A stretch of DNA of 64,000 bases from an uncultured Dehalococcoidia bacterium (GCA_951812625.1 CATOSP010000004.1:1-64000); one strand, 5' to 3'. Numbered from the stretch's first letter, positions 17,480 through 27,369 are shown. The notes: generated by a model not told the origin, from the letters alone. Numbers and translations are program-made.

Positions 17480-18751
17480 AACCAAAGCCAAGGTGAAATG
17501 CGAAGGCAGATAGGTTAGATTTGTGAAGTAACTGGCTCGCTGGTCCCAGGAGTTGAAGGGGTTGGTGATGAGCGTGAGGGAGATAGAGCGGTGTCTGGAA
17601 CAGTGGGAGATGAATGCTAAGGATATGCACCGGCGGATGATTCTGGCCCCGACGCCCCGGGAGCGGGAGCGCTGGCACGCCGTATGGCTGCTGGCCCAGG
17701 GTTGGATGGCAGTGGCCGTGGCGGAGGCACTGGAGCGGGATCCACACATCGTCGGACCCCTTCGACAAGCTCAGGAGGGCCTCGACCTTCGGCGAGGGTG
17801 GTCCGGCAGCCCTGATCTTCGAGCAGACCGGCGGTTCCCCCTCGCTCTGGACCCAGCGCAGCAGGGGGGGTTGAAGGCAGCAGTGCAGCAACCGCCGTCA
17901 TCATCGGGCCTGGAACTGGCCAACTGGTATTGGCGGGTGGTGCGGCGGTTTGTCTGGGAACGGTTCGCCATCAACCTGAGCCGTAGCAGTTGCTTGAATT
18001 ACCCCCGTTTCCACGAGGGCAGGCTCTGCAGCGGCTGGGATTTAGCTACAAGCGTCCCAAGAAGCGCTTGCTCAAGGCCAATGAGTCGAAGCGGAAGGCC
18101 TTCGTTGCGGAGTATGCCGCCCTTGGGGAGGAGGCCCAACTGACCGGAGCCAAGGTATTCTCTGTCGACGAGGCTCACTTCCTGGCCGACGCCGAGTTGC
18201 GGGGCAAGTGGGTGCTCAGGGGAGAACCGGCATTGGTGGACTCGACCAGTCCCAAGTACGGGGAGAAAGCCAGTTACTACTCGGCGGTGTGCCTGGAGAC
18301 TGGGGAGGTGGAGTGGATGGGCCTGGAGGGCAACAGCAACTCCGGGATCTCGGTTGCCTTCCTGGAGCAGTTGCGGGGGAGGCACAGCGGGCGGCTGAAC
18401 GTGATCTGGGACAATGCCCCGGCCCATCGCGGCGAGGCGTTGCGGGAATACCTGCGGACGCCTGAGCTGGACCTGAGGCTGGTGAACCTGCCGGGCTACA
18501 GCCCGGACTTCAACGCCGATGAGGCCATCTGGGGCTGGGCGAGAGAAGAGGGCACCGGCAACCTGTGCCTGGGGACCAGAGAGGCAGTACAGGAACGAGT
18601 CGGGAACTTCCTGGCCGGGCTGGCCCACCGGCAAGACGAGGTGAGACGGCGCTGCCGGACGGTGCTGCAATCAAGGGCCGAGGCGCTTCTGCGAGATTCC
18701 CAGCCCGATTCCCGCCGTCCGGCAAATGCACATCCCACCTTGGCTTTGGTT
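17480..18751 (+). mobile_element. IS630-family element
   Basis: The outer ends share CTAAACCAAAGCCAAGGTG (left, 17477-17495) as an inverted repeat with the right end (18736-18754). The TA at 17478-17479 and at 18752-18753 fits the TA target duplication of IS630. The element carries one broken transposase gene on the plus strand. Confidence 0.8.
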
Positions 18752-18754
18752 TAG
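17568..18754 (+). pseudogene. IS630-family transposase, frameshifted
   Basis: The N-terminal HTH part is in one frame (17568 onward: MSVREIERCLEQWEMNAKDM, then RERERWHAVWLLAQGW). The DDE part is in another frame from about 17990, with FSVDEAHF, IWDNAPAHRG and NLPGYSPDFNADEAIWGWAR. Between them the reading frame is lost at least twice: around 17755-17870, where a REP-like sequence is present, and around 18000, where about 20 extra bases appear. The stop lies in the right terminal repeat. Not expected to give active enzyme. Confidence 0.85.
17755..17800. repeat. REP-like sequence inside the IS630 transposase
   Basis: The stretch CCCTTCGACAAGCTCAGGA with following CCTCGACCTTCGGCGAGG resembles the dispersed CCTTCGACAAGCTCAGG repeat found between genes in many bacteria. 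It sits where the transposase frame breaks and has no counterpart in the related remnant near 52.9 kb. I cannot show a clean insertion junction. Confidence 0.35.
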
Positions 18755-19017
18755 TATCCGCCCAGTTATTGAAATCGAACCCGTAAATAGCACCCGAACC
18801 GGTACCACCTTACAGCGAGACAACCTCGAAAAGTTCAGATGAAAACTCCCTGCTATCCGAAATGCCGCACGGCGTTCTTACAATCCATATATGAGGACTA
18901 TTGCCCGCCAGCTGGCGATTCCAGGCAGGGTCGTTTCCTGAGCAGCAAAATCCTAATTTGTGAGACGTGTACAGAGCCGAATCATCTCCCAAAGAGACGG
19001 GTCCAGCTAGCCCACCT

Positions 19018-22000
19018 TCAAAAATCCTCCTCCCCACCCTCGGTTGTATCCCCCTCCTTGGGTCCCGTCGAATCAGCCAACGGCGAGAAGTCATAAACCG
19101 TGCTCGTTGATGATTTAATGCCCGAGAGGACAATCTCTCCCTGGTCCAGAGGCTGCAGTTGCTTGAGAGGATCCAATACTATCCGGATCTTGGGGCGAGC
19201 GTAGGCTCCCTCAACATCAGACACGACGACCAGGAAATAGTCATCGGTGCTTAGGGCCCGCCTTACCTCGGCGTTGGTAAGTTTCACCTGATCCGGCTCC
19301 GCTCCAGCATGGACCTTAAGCTCAAAGAACCTGCGTAGGTCGTCAATGGCGTCGGCCCCCACTCCACGCTGCGTTCGCAGGTCAGTTATGTCCTTTCGGT
19401 CACTACCGAACAGTTTTTTAAACAAATCCATTCCCACCGTTTCCTTATCGAGGTCCGTGTAGGCACGGTAAGATACTCTGTTAGCAGGACTCTTACCCTT
19501 CTTCGAGGGCTCTTTCAGTTTCTTTCCTGCAGCCCTTCCAACTCCGCCACCACGGCTTCCTTCCTCAATCCGCCCTTCAGAGTAAGTAAGCTCGAGGTCG
19601 TGCGGGTCAACCAAGACCCTGGGCAACAACGGCGGCAACGGAGTCTGGCTCCTCTTTCCGTTGGATGGAGACTCCGGCGATTCTTTGTTGGCCCCACCAT
19701 CCTGAGCGTTGCCCCGGTTGCTGTGGCGCTTCGCCGCTGCACTGTCCCGAAATGCCACTGTGCGACTGCGAATTTCCTCCTCGGTCTGCGCTCGTCGGCG
19801 CTCCGCGATCTGTTTGGCCAATTCAACAGGCCTGGCCATCCTGCCAGCTTCAGCCCTGTCGCAGGCCGCTCTCCACGCCATGGCAATGTTGCGAGAGCTC
19901 CCTTGAAACAACTCTGCTAGAGCCCTGCCGCCGCCGTCTGTCGCCTTCAGGTCAGCATCGGTTCTGACGAACACAGTTTCAATCCCCGGGTCCACTCGAG
20001 CATTCACATTGCACACGTGTATTTCAGACGTACCGCCCCTGTCCAACGATACCGATAACGAAAGAGACGGGTGAACCCAGACATTGAACTCCGACAGGCG
20101 ATCCGAGCCGATCCCCAAGCCGAGGGCCAGTTCCGGATCGTTTCGGGTGAGGTCCTCCTTGAGTAGCTGGACCGCCATTCGGAAGAATTCTGTAGATTCC
20201 TCATCCTCGAAAGCCTCTTCAGACTCGACCACGGCCATGTCCTCGGCACTAATTTCCCTTGCGCGCAACAAACCCAAGAGAGGACGAAACTGTTCCAGGT
20301 CTCCGCCAGGTACCCAAATTGGAATTCTGTCCCGAAGACTTTCTCCTATTACCGCATCGGCCGTCGCGAAGACAGGGCGCTCGCGTAACCAGCCCTTGCT
20401 GGTCCATAGAGGCAGAGAGCCAAGCCTTCTCCTTTGCTCCTGAGATCTCACGTCCGCAGCTCGCCCGGAGAGCGCTCGCAGAGTTTCAAGGAGGATCGTC
20501 TCGTCGCTTTCCGACGGAGCAGCGCGACCTCTAGCGATTTGCCGTACGACGTCTATACAGTCGTCCACGCTAGGCTCACGTAGGTTCAATGCCGACCACA
20601 GGGGCCCTGCGCCATCAATCGGGGGAGCAAACGGCCGGTAGCTGCCAAAGATAGGTGCACCACCGAAAACACCTGCTGGGGGGAGCCAACCCATGTCGGT
20701 AAGCAGCAATCCAGGTGCGCGTCCGAACTCGGTCCTTATCTGAGTCTGGCTCAAGTCCGACGTCGTTGACCCTGAGGCCATCGACCCGGCCAATGCCTTG
20801 TACACGACTACCGCCTCTGCCATGAGCTCACTCTGCGAGAGATCTCCCAGGGCGTCCGAACCGCCCCTGATTTCCTTGAGCCGTTCCACCATTTCCGAAC
20901 GGGTGGGATTCCCCGAGATGCGCAACGCAAACAGAGCCCCTTCACGGACCTGTGTGTAGAGGTCCCGATGGAGGTAGTCCGATGAACCCTTGCCGTAGAT
21001 TGCTTCAGTTCCGGGTGTTCGCGCACGCAACTCCCGCGGCCTGCGGGGACTGCCGCTCTCGTCGTCCAGCCAAGCGACCTCTCCCGCATCCCAGAGCCAA
21101 GCGGCCGGAACACGTCCCCGCTCTCTCCAGGTCTGTGAGTCATTGGCCGAGTCAACTTCCGAAAAGTCGCTGTAAAGTCTCTCCCATCCCCGTCCCAAAG
21201 TCCCCAGGAGAGCACCGGCCCTTTTCCGCCTCTTGCTTCGGCTCCTTATTTTCGAGATATCCCTGACCACCGACATTAAATGGGGACAATCACGGTCCAT
21301 GAGAGTGAAAGTCGCCCCGCGAGACGCTAGTTCATGAGTGCGGGCGGGTGAACTCGCCTGGAATTCCCGACGCAACCCCAGGCGGTTGTTGGCGAAACGC
21401 TTTTCAAGCCTGGGATGTGGGCGAAGGCGAGGAGCTGTTTCGGCACCCAGAAGCCGAAGAAATTTCTGGGCTCCCACCCCTTGCCGGCCCGCAGGGGAGC
21501 GAATAATCCTGGCGTACCGGTCATGCAGCCACACGATCCCGGGGGACTTGTCCGCAGCTACGGCAAAACTGTCCGGGTCCCTGTCTATTCCTTTTGACAG
21601 ATAGCCCTCTGCGGGGCAGACGTTCGTTAACCTCCGGACTTTCCTCTTTCCCCTAAGCTCGTATGTGTAACCCTCAAGAAGAATCGCCTTTCCGACGTCA
21701 GGGCCAAGTTTCCGCATCTCCTCCGGGTCCAAGAGCTCAAATGCCCCGCGCAGCGCTTGAACCTGCTCGTCTGTTAGAGGTTCCGCTAAAGTCCTTCCCG
21801 CCTGGCCCGCGGCCGCAAGACGTCGTACCACAACTCGGTCGTCGGAAGCTTCTAACAGCGCTCCGCTCTTCCTGAGCCAGTCCAGGACCGTTTGCGGAGC
21901 CTTTCCATCCCGTAGGTGCTCGGGGTGAACAAGCGTAACCACACGCAATTCTTCTGCCAGGCTGGATCTCCCCCCTGCCAGAGCTTCTGGCGAACCTTCA

Positions 22001-23604
22001 GGCGGTGGAACTATGTGATGACCGTCTTCCGCAATCACACAAGGAAGCAGGAGAAGGCTCTTCCCAAGCCCATCTTCAACGGCGGCAGCGACAAGAGAAA
22101 TTGTACGGGCCACGGAACGTGTCTCGTCGCCGAGAAGGACAAGGGCCTGCTCAACACTAATCGGGACAGGAAGGTCGGCACCAGCCTTTCGCCAGCTTTC
22201 CAGCACCGACCTCCACGTTCCGCGCGAATCCCTGACCTCGTAGGGTAGGGTGGCGGGCAACTCTGCCAGTGCCGCAGTCTCTGAATCGGTGAGGATTCCC
22301 TCCAATGGCGGTTGCTCAACCGCCAGATTCGGCAAGCTGATTTCCCCAATCTCCGGTATTGGAAATGACAGTTGCGAGGCCACACTCCTCACTGCACTGT
22401 CGACAATTGCGGCCTCCAACTTCTGGATGAAGGGCGAGTCATTCTCTTCTTCAATGGCTTCTGGGACCGGCATCGTTCGCCAGGCGGACTCGGGGTCCCT
22501 AGAAAAAACGTCCAGGGCTGCCTTGGTCCAGAGGTCCGCCACCAATGGGACGAGCGACTGGTTCCAGTTGTTGTCGGCAAGGTCCCTTCGGCTTGTAAGG
22601 GGGTCAAACTGTGCGTTAGCGAAGAGGTGCAAACGTGTGCGAACCACGGGGAGTCCGGCGTGAATCTGGGCGGATCCCACTTCGTCCAAGGGAATCGCTA
22701 CCCCCACTGGTATCGTTGGACCGGTGGTCTTGCGGGCCCGCGATACACCCTCCGGTGTCAGCACCTCCTGACTGTAGACCATCCATGAACGGCCGTCGGC
22801 AGCTCTCACAAATTGCCGAAGAATGTCCTTTTTCCAAGGTAGCGAACCGGTCGAAATTATCCCCTCGTCCAGCCGCGATAGCGCGAGCTCCCTAACCGGC
22901 TCGCCCCCTTCGCTCAGAAGAACCACTCTGGTTATATGACGGAGAAACAGAAGGGCGGTGTGGTCCCACCGGTCCAACCACGCCTCTAGCTCATCGAGGT
23001 TCACTTTTCCTTGATCCAATGGTACCCGGAGAACCGTCCATCCAGAGTGGTTAAACTCGGGAGGCAACTCCGGGGCATCCGTCGGAGACAAGGTCGTATC
23101 CGCGAGCCGCACGTGATACGGGTAACAGTGGACCTCCAGAGTTGAAGAAAACGCTCGGAGGGTCATGAGCCCCACACCGAATCGGCCCATGGTGCCGCCG
23201 TCCTCACCCTTTGTGCTGAACCACGGCGTGGCCAAGCCCAGGACGTGTTCCAGACGCACGGGGTTACCATTATGGCAAACCAGGAGTTCATTCGGCCTGA
23301 GCATGAACCTGACTTCAGTGGCATCCACGTCGTCGGCGTTCTGCACAATTTCCGACAATCCCTGAAATCGGTCGCTCGACAGGAACTCCCCGTTTTGCCG
23401 GGCGGCGTCCAACGCAATTGCTATGGATCCCGGGAGTCCTTCATACAGCTGGCCCAACCTGCGGACCGCCGCCTGGGCAGCTTCTAGACCAGCAGGTTCA
23501 TACTCCGGGTGCTCGTCCTTGTTCCTCGCGTCAAACAGCTGCTCAGCGGCTCTCTCGGCAAGTTCTATCTCGCCTGATGACTCAATCCCGCTCGCTGTCA
23601 TCAT
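19018..23604 (-). CDS. Sacsin-type HATPase with DUF3883-like C-terminal domain (putative defence protein)
   Basis: About 1528 residues from ATG 23604, which follows GGGGAGG by 11 bases. An ATG at 23640 is in frame but lacks a ribosome site. The N-terminal region (about 75-200) has the GHKL/HATPase signatures EIVQNADD (N box), LLVCHNGNP and GTMGRFGVGLM (lid/G box), as in sacsin and NO VEIN-like proteins. The middle 1100 residues are unfamiliar. The C-terminal segment (about 1380-1470) has GVGADAID, FELKVHAG and LTNAEVRRAL, matching the DUF3883 pattern, a PD-(D/E)xK-like fold. Proteins pairing these domains are common in defence islands. Here it follows a DAC-domain gene and precedes IS630. The reading frame is intact over 4.5 kb. 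Confidence 0.75.
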   Translation of the reverse strand: MMTASGIESSGEIELAERAAEQLFDARNKDEHPEYEPAGLEAAQAAVRRLGQLYEGLPGSIAIALDAARQNGEFLSSDRFQGLSEIVQNADDVDATEVRFMLRPNELLVCHNGNPVRLEHVLGLATPWFSTKGEDGGTMGRFGVGLMTLRAFSSTLEVHCYPYHVRLADTTLSPTDAPELPPEFNHSGWTVLRVPLDQGKVNLDELEAWLDRWDHTALLFLRHITRVVLLSEGGEPVRELALSRLDEGIISTGSLPWKKDILRQFVRAADGRSWMVYSQEVLTPEGVSRARKTTGPTIPVGVAIPLDEVGSAQIHAGLPVVRTRLHLFANAQFDPLTSRRDLADNNWNQSLVPLVADLWTKAALDVFSRDPESAWRTMPVPEAIEEENDSPFIQKLEAAIVDSAVRSVASQLSFPIPEIGEISLPNLAVEQPPLEGILTDSETAALAELPATLPYEVRDSRGTWRSVLESWRKAGADLPVPISVEQALVLLGDETRSVARTISLVAAAVEDGLGKSLLLLPCVIAEDGHHIVPPPEGSPEALAGGRSSLAEELRVVTLVHPEHLRDGKAPQTVLDWLRKSGALLEASDDRVVVRRLAAAGQAGRTLAEPLTDEQVQALRGAFELLDPEEMRKLGPDVGKAILLEGYTYELRGKRKVRRLTNVCPAEGYLSKGIDRDPDSFAVAADKSPGIVWLHDRYARIIRSPAGRQGVGAQKFLRLLGAETAPRLRPHPRLEKRFANNRLGLRREFQASSPARTHELASRGATFTLMDRDCPHLMSVVRDISKIRSRSKRRKRAGALLGTLGRGWERLYSDFSEVDSANDSQTWRERGRVPAAWLWDAGEVAWLDDESGSPRRPRELRARTPGTEAIYGKGSSDYLHRDLYTQVREGALFALRISGNPTRSEMVERLKEIRGGSDALGDLSQSELMAEAVVVYKALAGSMASGSTTSDLSQTQIRTEFGRAPGLLLTDMGWLPPAGVFGGAPIFGSYRPFAPPIDGAGPLWSALNLREPSVDDCIDVVRQIARGRAAPSESDETILLETLRALSGRAADVRSQEQRRRLGSLPLWTSKGWLRERPVFATADAVIGESLRDRIPIWVPGGDLEQFRPLLGLLRAREISAEDMAVVESEEAFEDEESTEFFRMAVQLLKEDLTRNDPELALGLGIGSDRLSEFNVWVHPSLSLSVSLDRGGTSEIHVCNVNARVDPGIETVFVRTDADLKATDGGGRALAELFQGSSRNIAMAWRAACDRAEAGRMARPVELAKQIAERRRAQTEEEIRSRTVAFRDSAAAKRHSNRGNAQDGGANKESPESPSNGKRSQTPLPPLLPRVLVDPHDLELTYSEGRIEEGSRGGGVGRAAGKKLKEPSKKGKSPANRVSYRAYTDLDKETVGMDLFKKLFGSDRKDITDLRTQRGVGADAIDDLRRFFELKVHAGAEPDQVKLTNAEVRRALSTDDYFLVVVSDVEGAYARPKIRIVLDPLKQLQPLDQGEIVLSGIKSSTSTVYDFSPLADSTGPKEGDTTEGGEEDF

Positions 23605-23689
23605 CTTTCCATTCACCTCCCCGAATGTCCCACCTGACATTCAGATGGACCAAATGGCCGGCGACAAATTTGCTCCCCGAGTCGATGAT

Positions 23690-23820
23690 CACCTACGCCT
23701 CCCTCATTTTGTTGATGATCTCCTCTGGGTTGTGTTTCCTCTTCGCCATTTCTTCCCCCTCCTGGCCCAGCATACTAACATTCCGCTTGGACCAGTTTTC
23801 GGGAGGACAGGCCAGTAGGT
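23690..23820 (-). pseudogene. IS3-family OrfA remnant
   Basis: On the minus strand, ATG at 23749 opens MAKRKHNPEEIINKMREA, the typical IS3 OrfA start, then hits TAG where Glu is expected and loses similarity. Upstream, the CTGGTCCA-containing stretch near 23790-23815 resembles an IS3 left end. Only the 5' scrap of the element is left, immediately upstream of the HATPase gene. Confidence 0.55.
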
Positions 23821-23956
23821 CCCCACCTTCGGGCCTATGCCGCTCGCTTTCCAGTCTTGTCTAGGTAGCGTGATGTGCCCTAACAAGATACTTGCCTTTG
23901 GTCCCGAAAGTCGGATCTGTGTCTATTTCCTGGATTGTGATGACTTATGGGTTTGA

Positions 23957-25162
23957 CTAGCCTTCCACATTGCCCAAAGCAAACTTAATCGGCCAAGCGG
24001 AAAGGGACCAACACATAGAAGAGTACAAATCTGGTGTCCGGCAACATGGGCAGTCTATGGATTCGTGGCTTTTCCAGCCGAGGACAATCACCTCCTGGAT
24101 CCGAATACGCCTCCCACAATTTTGGCATTTTTTGTCGATAGTATGATTGTCTACGTGGCCAGCTTTGTCGGGGACCATTTTTTTCAGCCCAGAGGCCACT
24201 CGGCTTCCTAAATTCATCGCCATCTCCGTTATCTTATATCCATCAGAGTATATGGAAACTGGCCCATCCTGGGACACTACGAAAACCACAGTTTCGTCGT
24301 GTTCAAACGAGAATCGTCTTGCTGAGGTATGCCGTGTGCCTCCATCAGGTTGAATCTCTTCAGCGGCATCATCCCCGTATATGAGGTGTGTACCTACTTG
24401 CTCAATGTTCCCAGTCGGTCCGATGATGGCTGCCCCGTCCCGATATTTTAGAAGATGTTCAATTGCCGAATACTCGGACTCGTTGTTTGTACCCAAATTC
24501 ATTTCTCTAACGTCCAAACCCTTATTGGACAGTCCTTCGACCGTGCGATCTCTCGGTTCTCGGACCCTCCAGACCAGTGTGGTGCCGATATTGCGACTGC
24601 TCAGAAAATAGTAAGCGAGCCTGAGCAGGGACCACAGGGTTGAGTGAAGCTGACCAGGCATATGACCTAAACAACTCTGAACAAGGTCCATATGTTCCAG
24701 AATGCCAGATTTCCGATTCCAGTTCCGATTTTCCACTAGCCATAGGTCCGCACCCTGAGCAATTCGAACAGTCCCGGAAACATCCCTCTTAATGGCTAGG
24801 CCGTCTGCCATTCCAGCAAGTTCCAAAAGACGTATGTCGTCACCTATAGCACGGGTTAGGACGGCCAGCTTGGGGGCTGGATCTCCCATGTAAGCTAGGA
24901 ATGTCCTCCTTCCGTCCGCCAAAGAGCGCAATTCGCCCGCCCCTTCCTGTGGTACGTCTACAAGACGTACTCCCTCCGTGGGGGAGAGGTCCGCATTGGA
25001 GAACAATACTCCCGTGGGGACAATCTCCCGCTCGTGTTGCGTCGTGTACAGGCAACTGGCTATTTCAGCCACAACGGTAGCGTATTCCACGCTTCGAATT
25101 CTCTTGGGGCGAAACCGGTTAAACGCCATCTCTTTCTTGATGATGTCATCAATGTTGGGCAA
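23957..25162 (-). CDS. DAC-domain (DisA-like) nucleotide cyclase with zinc ribbon
   Basis: 401 residues. The N-terminal 230 residues are unfamiliar and may be a DACN-type sensor region. From about 235 to 320 the DAC core is clear: YRDGAAIIG with the DGA motif, then GGTRHTSARRF with the RHx motif, then FVVSQDGPVSIYSDG, the usual closing strand. DAC enzymes condense two ATP into c-di-AMP. The C-terminus has two Cys pairs (CQNC and CPCC, about 352-382), likely a zinc ribbon. It is not housekeeping DisA or CdaA, because it lacks the HhH domain and membrane helices. It lies between a broken CD-NTase and a HATPase gene on the same strand, so a second-messenger defence role is plausible but unproven. 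Confidence 0.75.
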   Translation of the reverse strand: MPNIDDIIKKEMAFNRFRPKRIRSVEYATVVAEIASCLYTTQHEREIVPTGVLFSNADLSPTEGVRLVDVPQEGAGELRSLADGRRTFLAYMGDPAPKLAVLTRAIGDDIRLLELAGMADGLAIKRDVSGTVRIAQGADLWLVENRNWNRKSGILEHMDLVQSCLGHMPGQLHSTLWSLLRLAYYFLSSRNIGTTLVWRVREPRDRTVEGLSNKGLDVREMNLGTNNESEYSAIEHLLKYRDGAAIIGPTGNIEQVGTHLIYGDDAAEEIQPDGGTRHTSARRFSFEHDETVVFVVSQDGPVSIYSDGYKITEMAMNLGSRVASGLKKMVPDKAGHVDNHTIDKKCQNCGRRIRIQEVIVLGWKSHESIDCPCCRTPDLYSSMCWSLSAWPIKFALGNVEG

Positions 25163-25386
25163 TTTGCACCTCTAAGGAGCCCAAGAATTTCTGATAGTGT
25201 TCTTGAATCGCCGAGTTTCCCAATCCTGGATTGTGGACCATTTACGCTCTCGCTTGACCTGCCCTTCGTACTGGTAAATCGTGGCCAGGTATGTGAAGGC
25301 ACTATGAGCCTTTCCTGACCCGCGTAGCAAACCAGTGTTGGTGCAACTACTGTGGCGCCAGGACACGACCTAAATCCTGACGGGGC

Positions 25387-26224
25387 TTAGGAATCATTCC
25401 ATAGGCCTCTCAGTGCTCGGATGAAAGCTTGGGCTTTATCGACGGACCACTGGTCCCTTGAATCGCCAAAGAGGTCGGCAAGTTGATTCTGGCACTTGAA
25501 ATCATGGAGTGTGGCCGTCGAAAGCCAATTGACGGCCCCCACATACGTCTGAGCAAGGCTGCTCCCGAAAAGTGAGTTTGGGACATTGAACATGAGACAT
25601 TCTATGAAATACGAGGGTGCCGTGCCCTCGGCTAGCGTGTTACTTTCAAGGAGGTGGTTACGTGCGGCCTTGAACATACGAGTGGCTCTCTTGTACCTTC
25701 CGGCAGAGCCTCTTTCCTTACTGGCCCCTTTTTGAGTGATGTTGCTGGGGAAAGCTCACTGCCCAACGGTGCTCGTCAGGTACGTAAAGGGCGGTTCCAT
25801 TACCACACTTTATAGTTACTACAACATCCGCTGCCGCCGGGATGGGACCTTGAGCCACCTTGAGGGACTTGCGGCCGGTGGTAACAACGGCATCACCAAA
25901 ATTCTCTCTGAGTGCAACCAGCACGAGCCTCCGGAACGACTGCCATCTTTCATACGCAGCCATGTGAGAACCGCTGCTCTGCAGTTGCGGTCCAATGAGC
26001 GCTGCGACTCTTGGTCTAAGTCGCACGTCTAGCTGTACCACTAGGTCCACATCGCTGTTTCGGCGAAGGTTCGTATCGTTCTTGTAAGAACCTTGAAGAA
26101 AAATGTCGTGCGCCGGTAGGTCGCGGTAGGCTAAGGCATCACGAATCGCCGTGTGCGCCTGGACGGAAGCCGTAGCCGCATGGTGATGGCCCCATTGGTT
26201 TAGTACGGATTCTAGAATGGGCAA
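25387..26224 (-). pseudogene. CD-NTase (CBASS-type cyclase), frameshifted
   Basis: The first 168 codons (26224-25718) contain the nucleotidyltransferase motif LQGSYKNDTNLRRNSDVDLVV, i.e. GS followed by D-x-D, with the third acidic residue in PAAADVVVTI. This is the SMODS/CD-NTase signature of cGAS/DncV-like enzymes. The frame then ends early at 25718. The C-terminal alpha-helical part continues in another frame down to 25387, beginning ITQKGASKERGSAGRYKR, where family members have H-x-x-N/K...YKR. A shift of one base around 25745-25750 explains both. Total length (about 279 codons) fits an otherwise complete enzyme. Cannot tell whether the shift is a real mutation or a sequence error. Confidence 0.75.
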
Positions 26225-26324
26225 TTCACACTCCAGTTACTGATCAAGTCCTCATTGCCGGGTCTAATCTCATTTTCATGAGACATCGACGCCGGTGACA
26301 ACCTCGGTTTTCTTATTGAGTTGC

Positions 26325-27227
26325 CTAAGCCTTGAATACTGCTTCTTCGTGCCACCTCAAAAAATTGGCGGCCGGACGTTGGTCGCTGCGTTCAGGAATT
26401 ACCTGCAAGACCGATCCTCCGTACTTGTTCAGCGATTCCTGAACACTATTCCCTGAGGCCAATCCCCCTACCAAGACAGTGAAGTCTGTCAACACAGTGA
26501 ACAGCCCCGCGTCAAAAAACTTGTGGTGCAAAACACACAGAGCCATGCCATTGTCGACTCTTGCAGGCCCTTTAGCACAGTGCCATTTGATGTGCGCAGC
26601 CTCGATTCCGATCGGCTGTCCAGCGACCTGCACATCTAACTCGCAGAGGGCACACCGACTCATGTAGGCTTGGAGCACCGCTTGTCGGAAACGTGGATCG
26701 CGCGCATCTTGTCTGGGCATCGTGCCAACCGGCCAGCTTGGGCCTACTCTGCCCACCAGCCCCACACTTTCTAGTATGTTTTGATGCAAGGATGGCGGAA
26801 AGTAGGTGCTGAGCAGGTTTCCAACCACGCGCCAAGAAAAGTCAGGGTTAGAATCAAGGGCGTATACGAAATCCTGGGTAAGTCCCCCACGAATGTCGTG
26901 CTCTCGCAAGTCAGATAGGTAGGGATCTCCTGATGTTGTCGTTCTTACGAGGTCCGGTCTGTCAAGCTCCCACAACCTGTCGTTAGTCAGGTGCCAAAAT
27001 GGGTAATGTGCGTTCTCCCTGCTGTCGGGTAAGCCGAATCGCCGAATCAACCCGTTCAGGTCTCCCTCTATTTCCCCATATGCAATTAGTCTCTGTTGCC
27101 CACTAAAGTGACGCCCAATGGCAAGCAACAGCAATAACGGCTTGTGAGGGGAGGGCCGGCCGTGCCGCAAGGCGACCCGAATCGTCTGGACCCTGTGCAG
27201 CAGTTCATCATTTGGATTCCGCGTCAT
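26325..27227 (-). CDS. SBD-HNH restriction endonuclease (phosphorothioate-type, predicted)
   Basis: 300 residues from ATG 27227, which has AGGGA eight bases upstream; ATG 27245 is an in-frame alternative. The N-terminal part (about 20-120) has SPHKPLLLLLAIGR, a FGLP loop and YPFWHLTNDRLWEL, the pattern of the sulfur-binding domain of ScoMcrA-type enzymes. The C-terminal HNH (about 190-245) has Cys-x2-Cys, AAHIKWHCAKGPARVDNG and LCVLHHKFFD, with the His-Asn-His residues in place. Members cut DNA carrying phosphorothioate or related modification. The gene lies directly after brxL and before the CD-NTase on the same strand and is intact. Confidence 0.8.
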   Translation of the reverse strand: MTRNPNDELLHRVQTIRVALRHGRPSPHKPLLLLLAIGRHFSGQQRLIAYGEIEGDLNGLIRRFGLPDSRENAHYPFWHLTNDRLWELDRPDLVRTTTSGDPYLSDLREHDIRGGLTQDFVYALDSNPDFSWRVVGNLLSTYFPPSLHQNILESVGLVGRVGPSWPVGTMPRQDARDPRFRQAVLQAYMSRCALCELDVQVAGQPIGIEAAHIKWHCAKGPARVDNGMALCVLHHKFFDAGLFTVLTDFTVLVGGLASGNSVQESLNKYGGSVLQVIPERSDQRPAANFLRWHEEAVFKA

Positions 27228-27369
27228 CTTTGCTGTCCCTGCCATCGAGAACGGTCTACCAAATAGTCAAGATCAAGAGCCTTTACGGGACCCTTGCAAT
27301 CACCACGGAAAACTGCGCTACTCTTGGCCGGCTTGTCTGCAAGCTGTTAACTCGGTAAAGCGTATCGAC

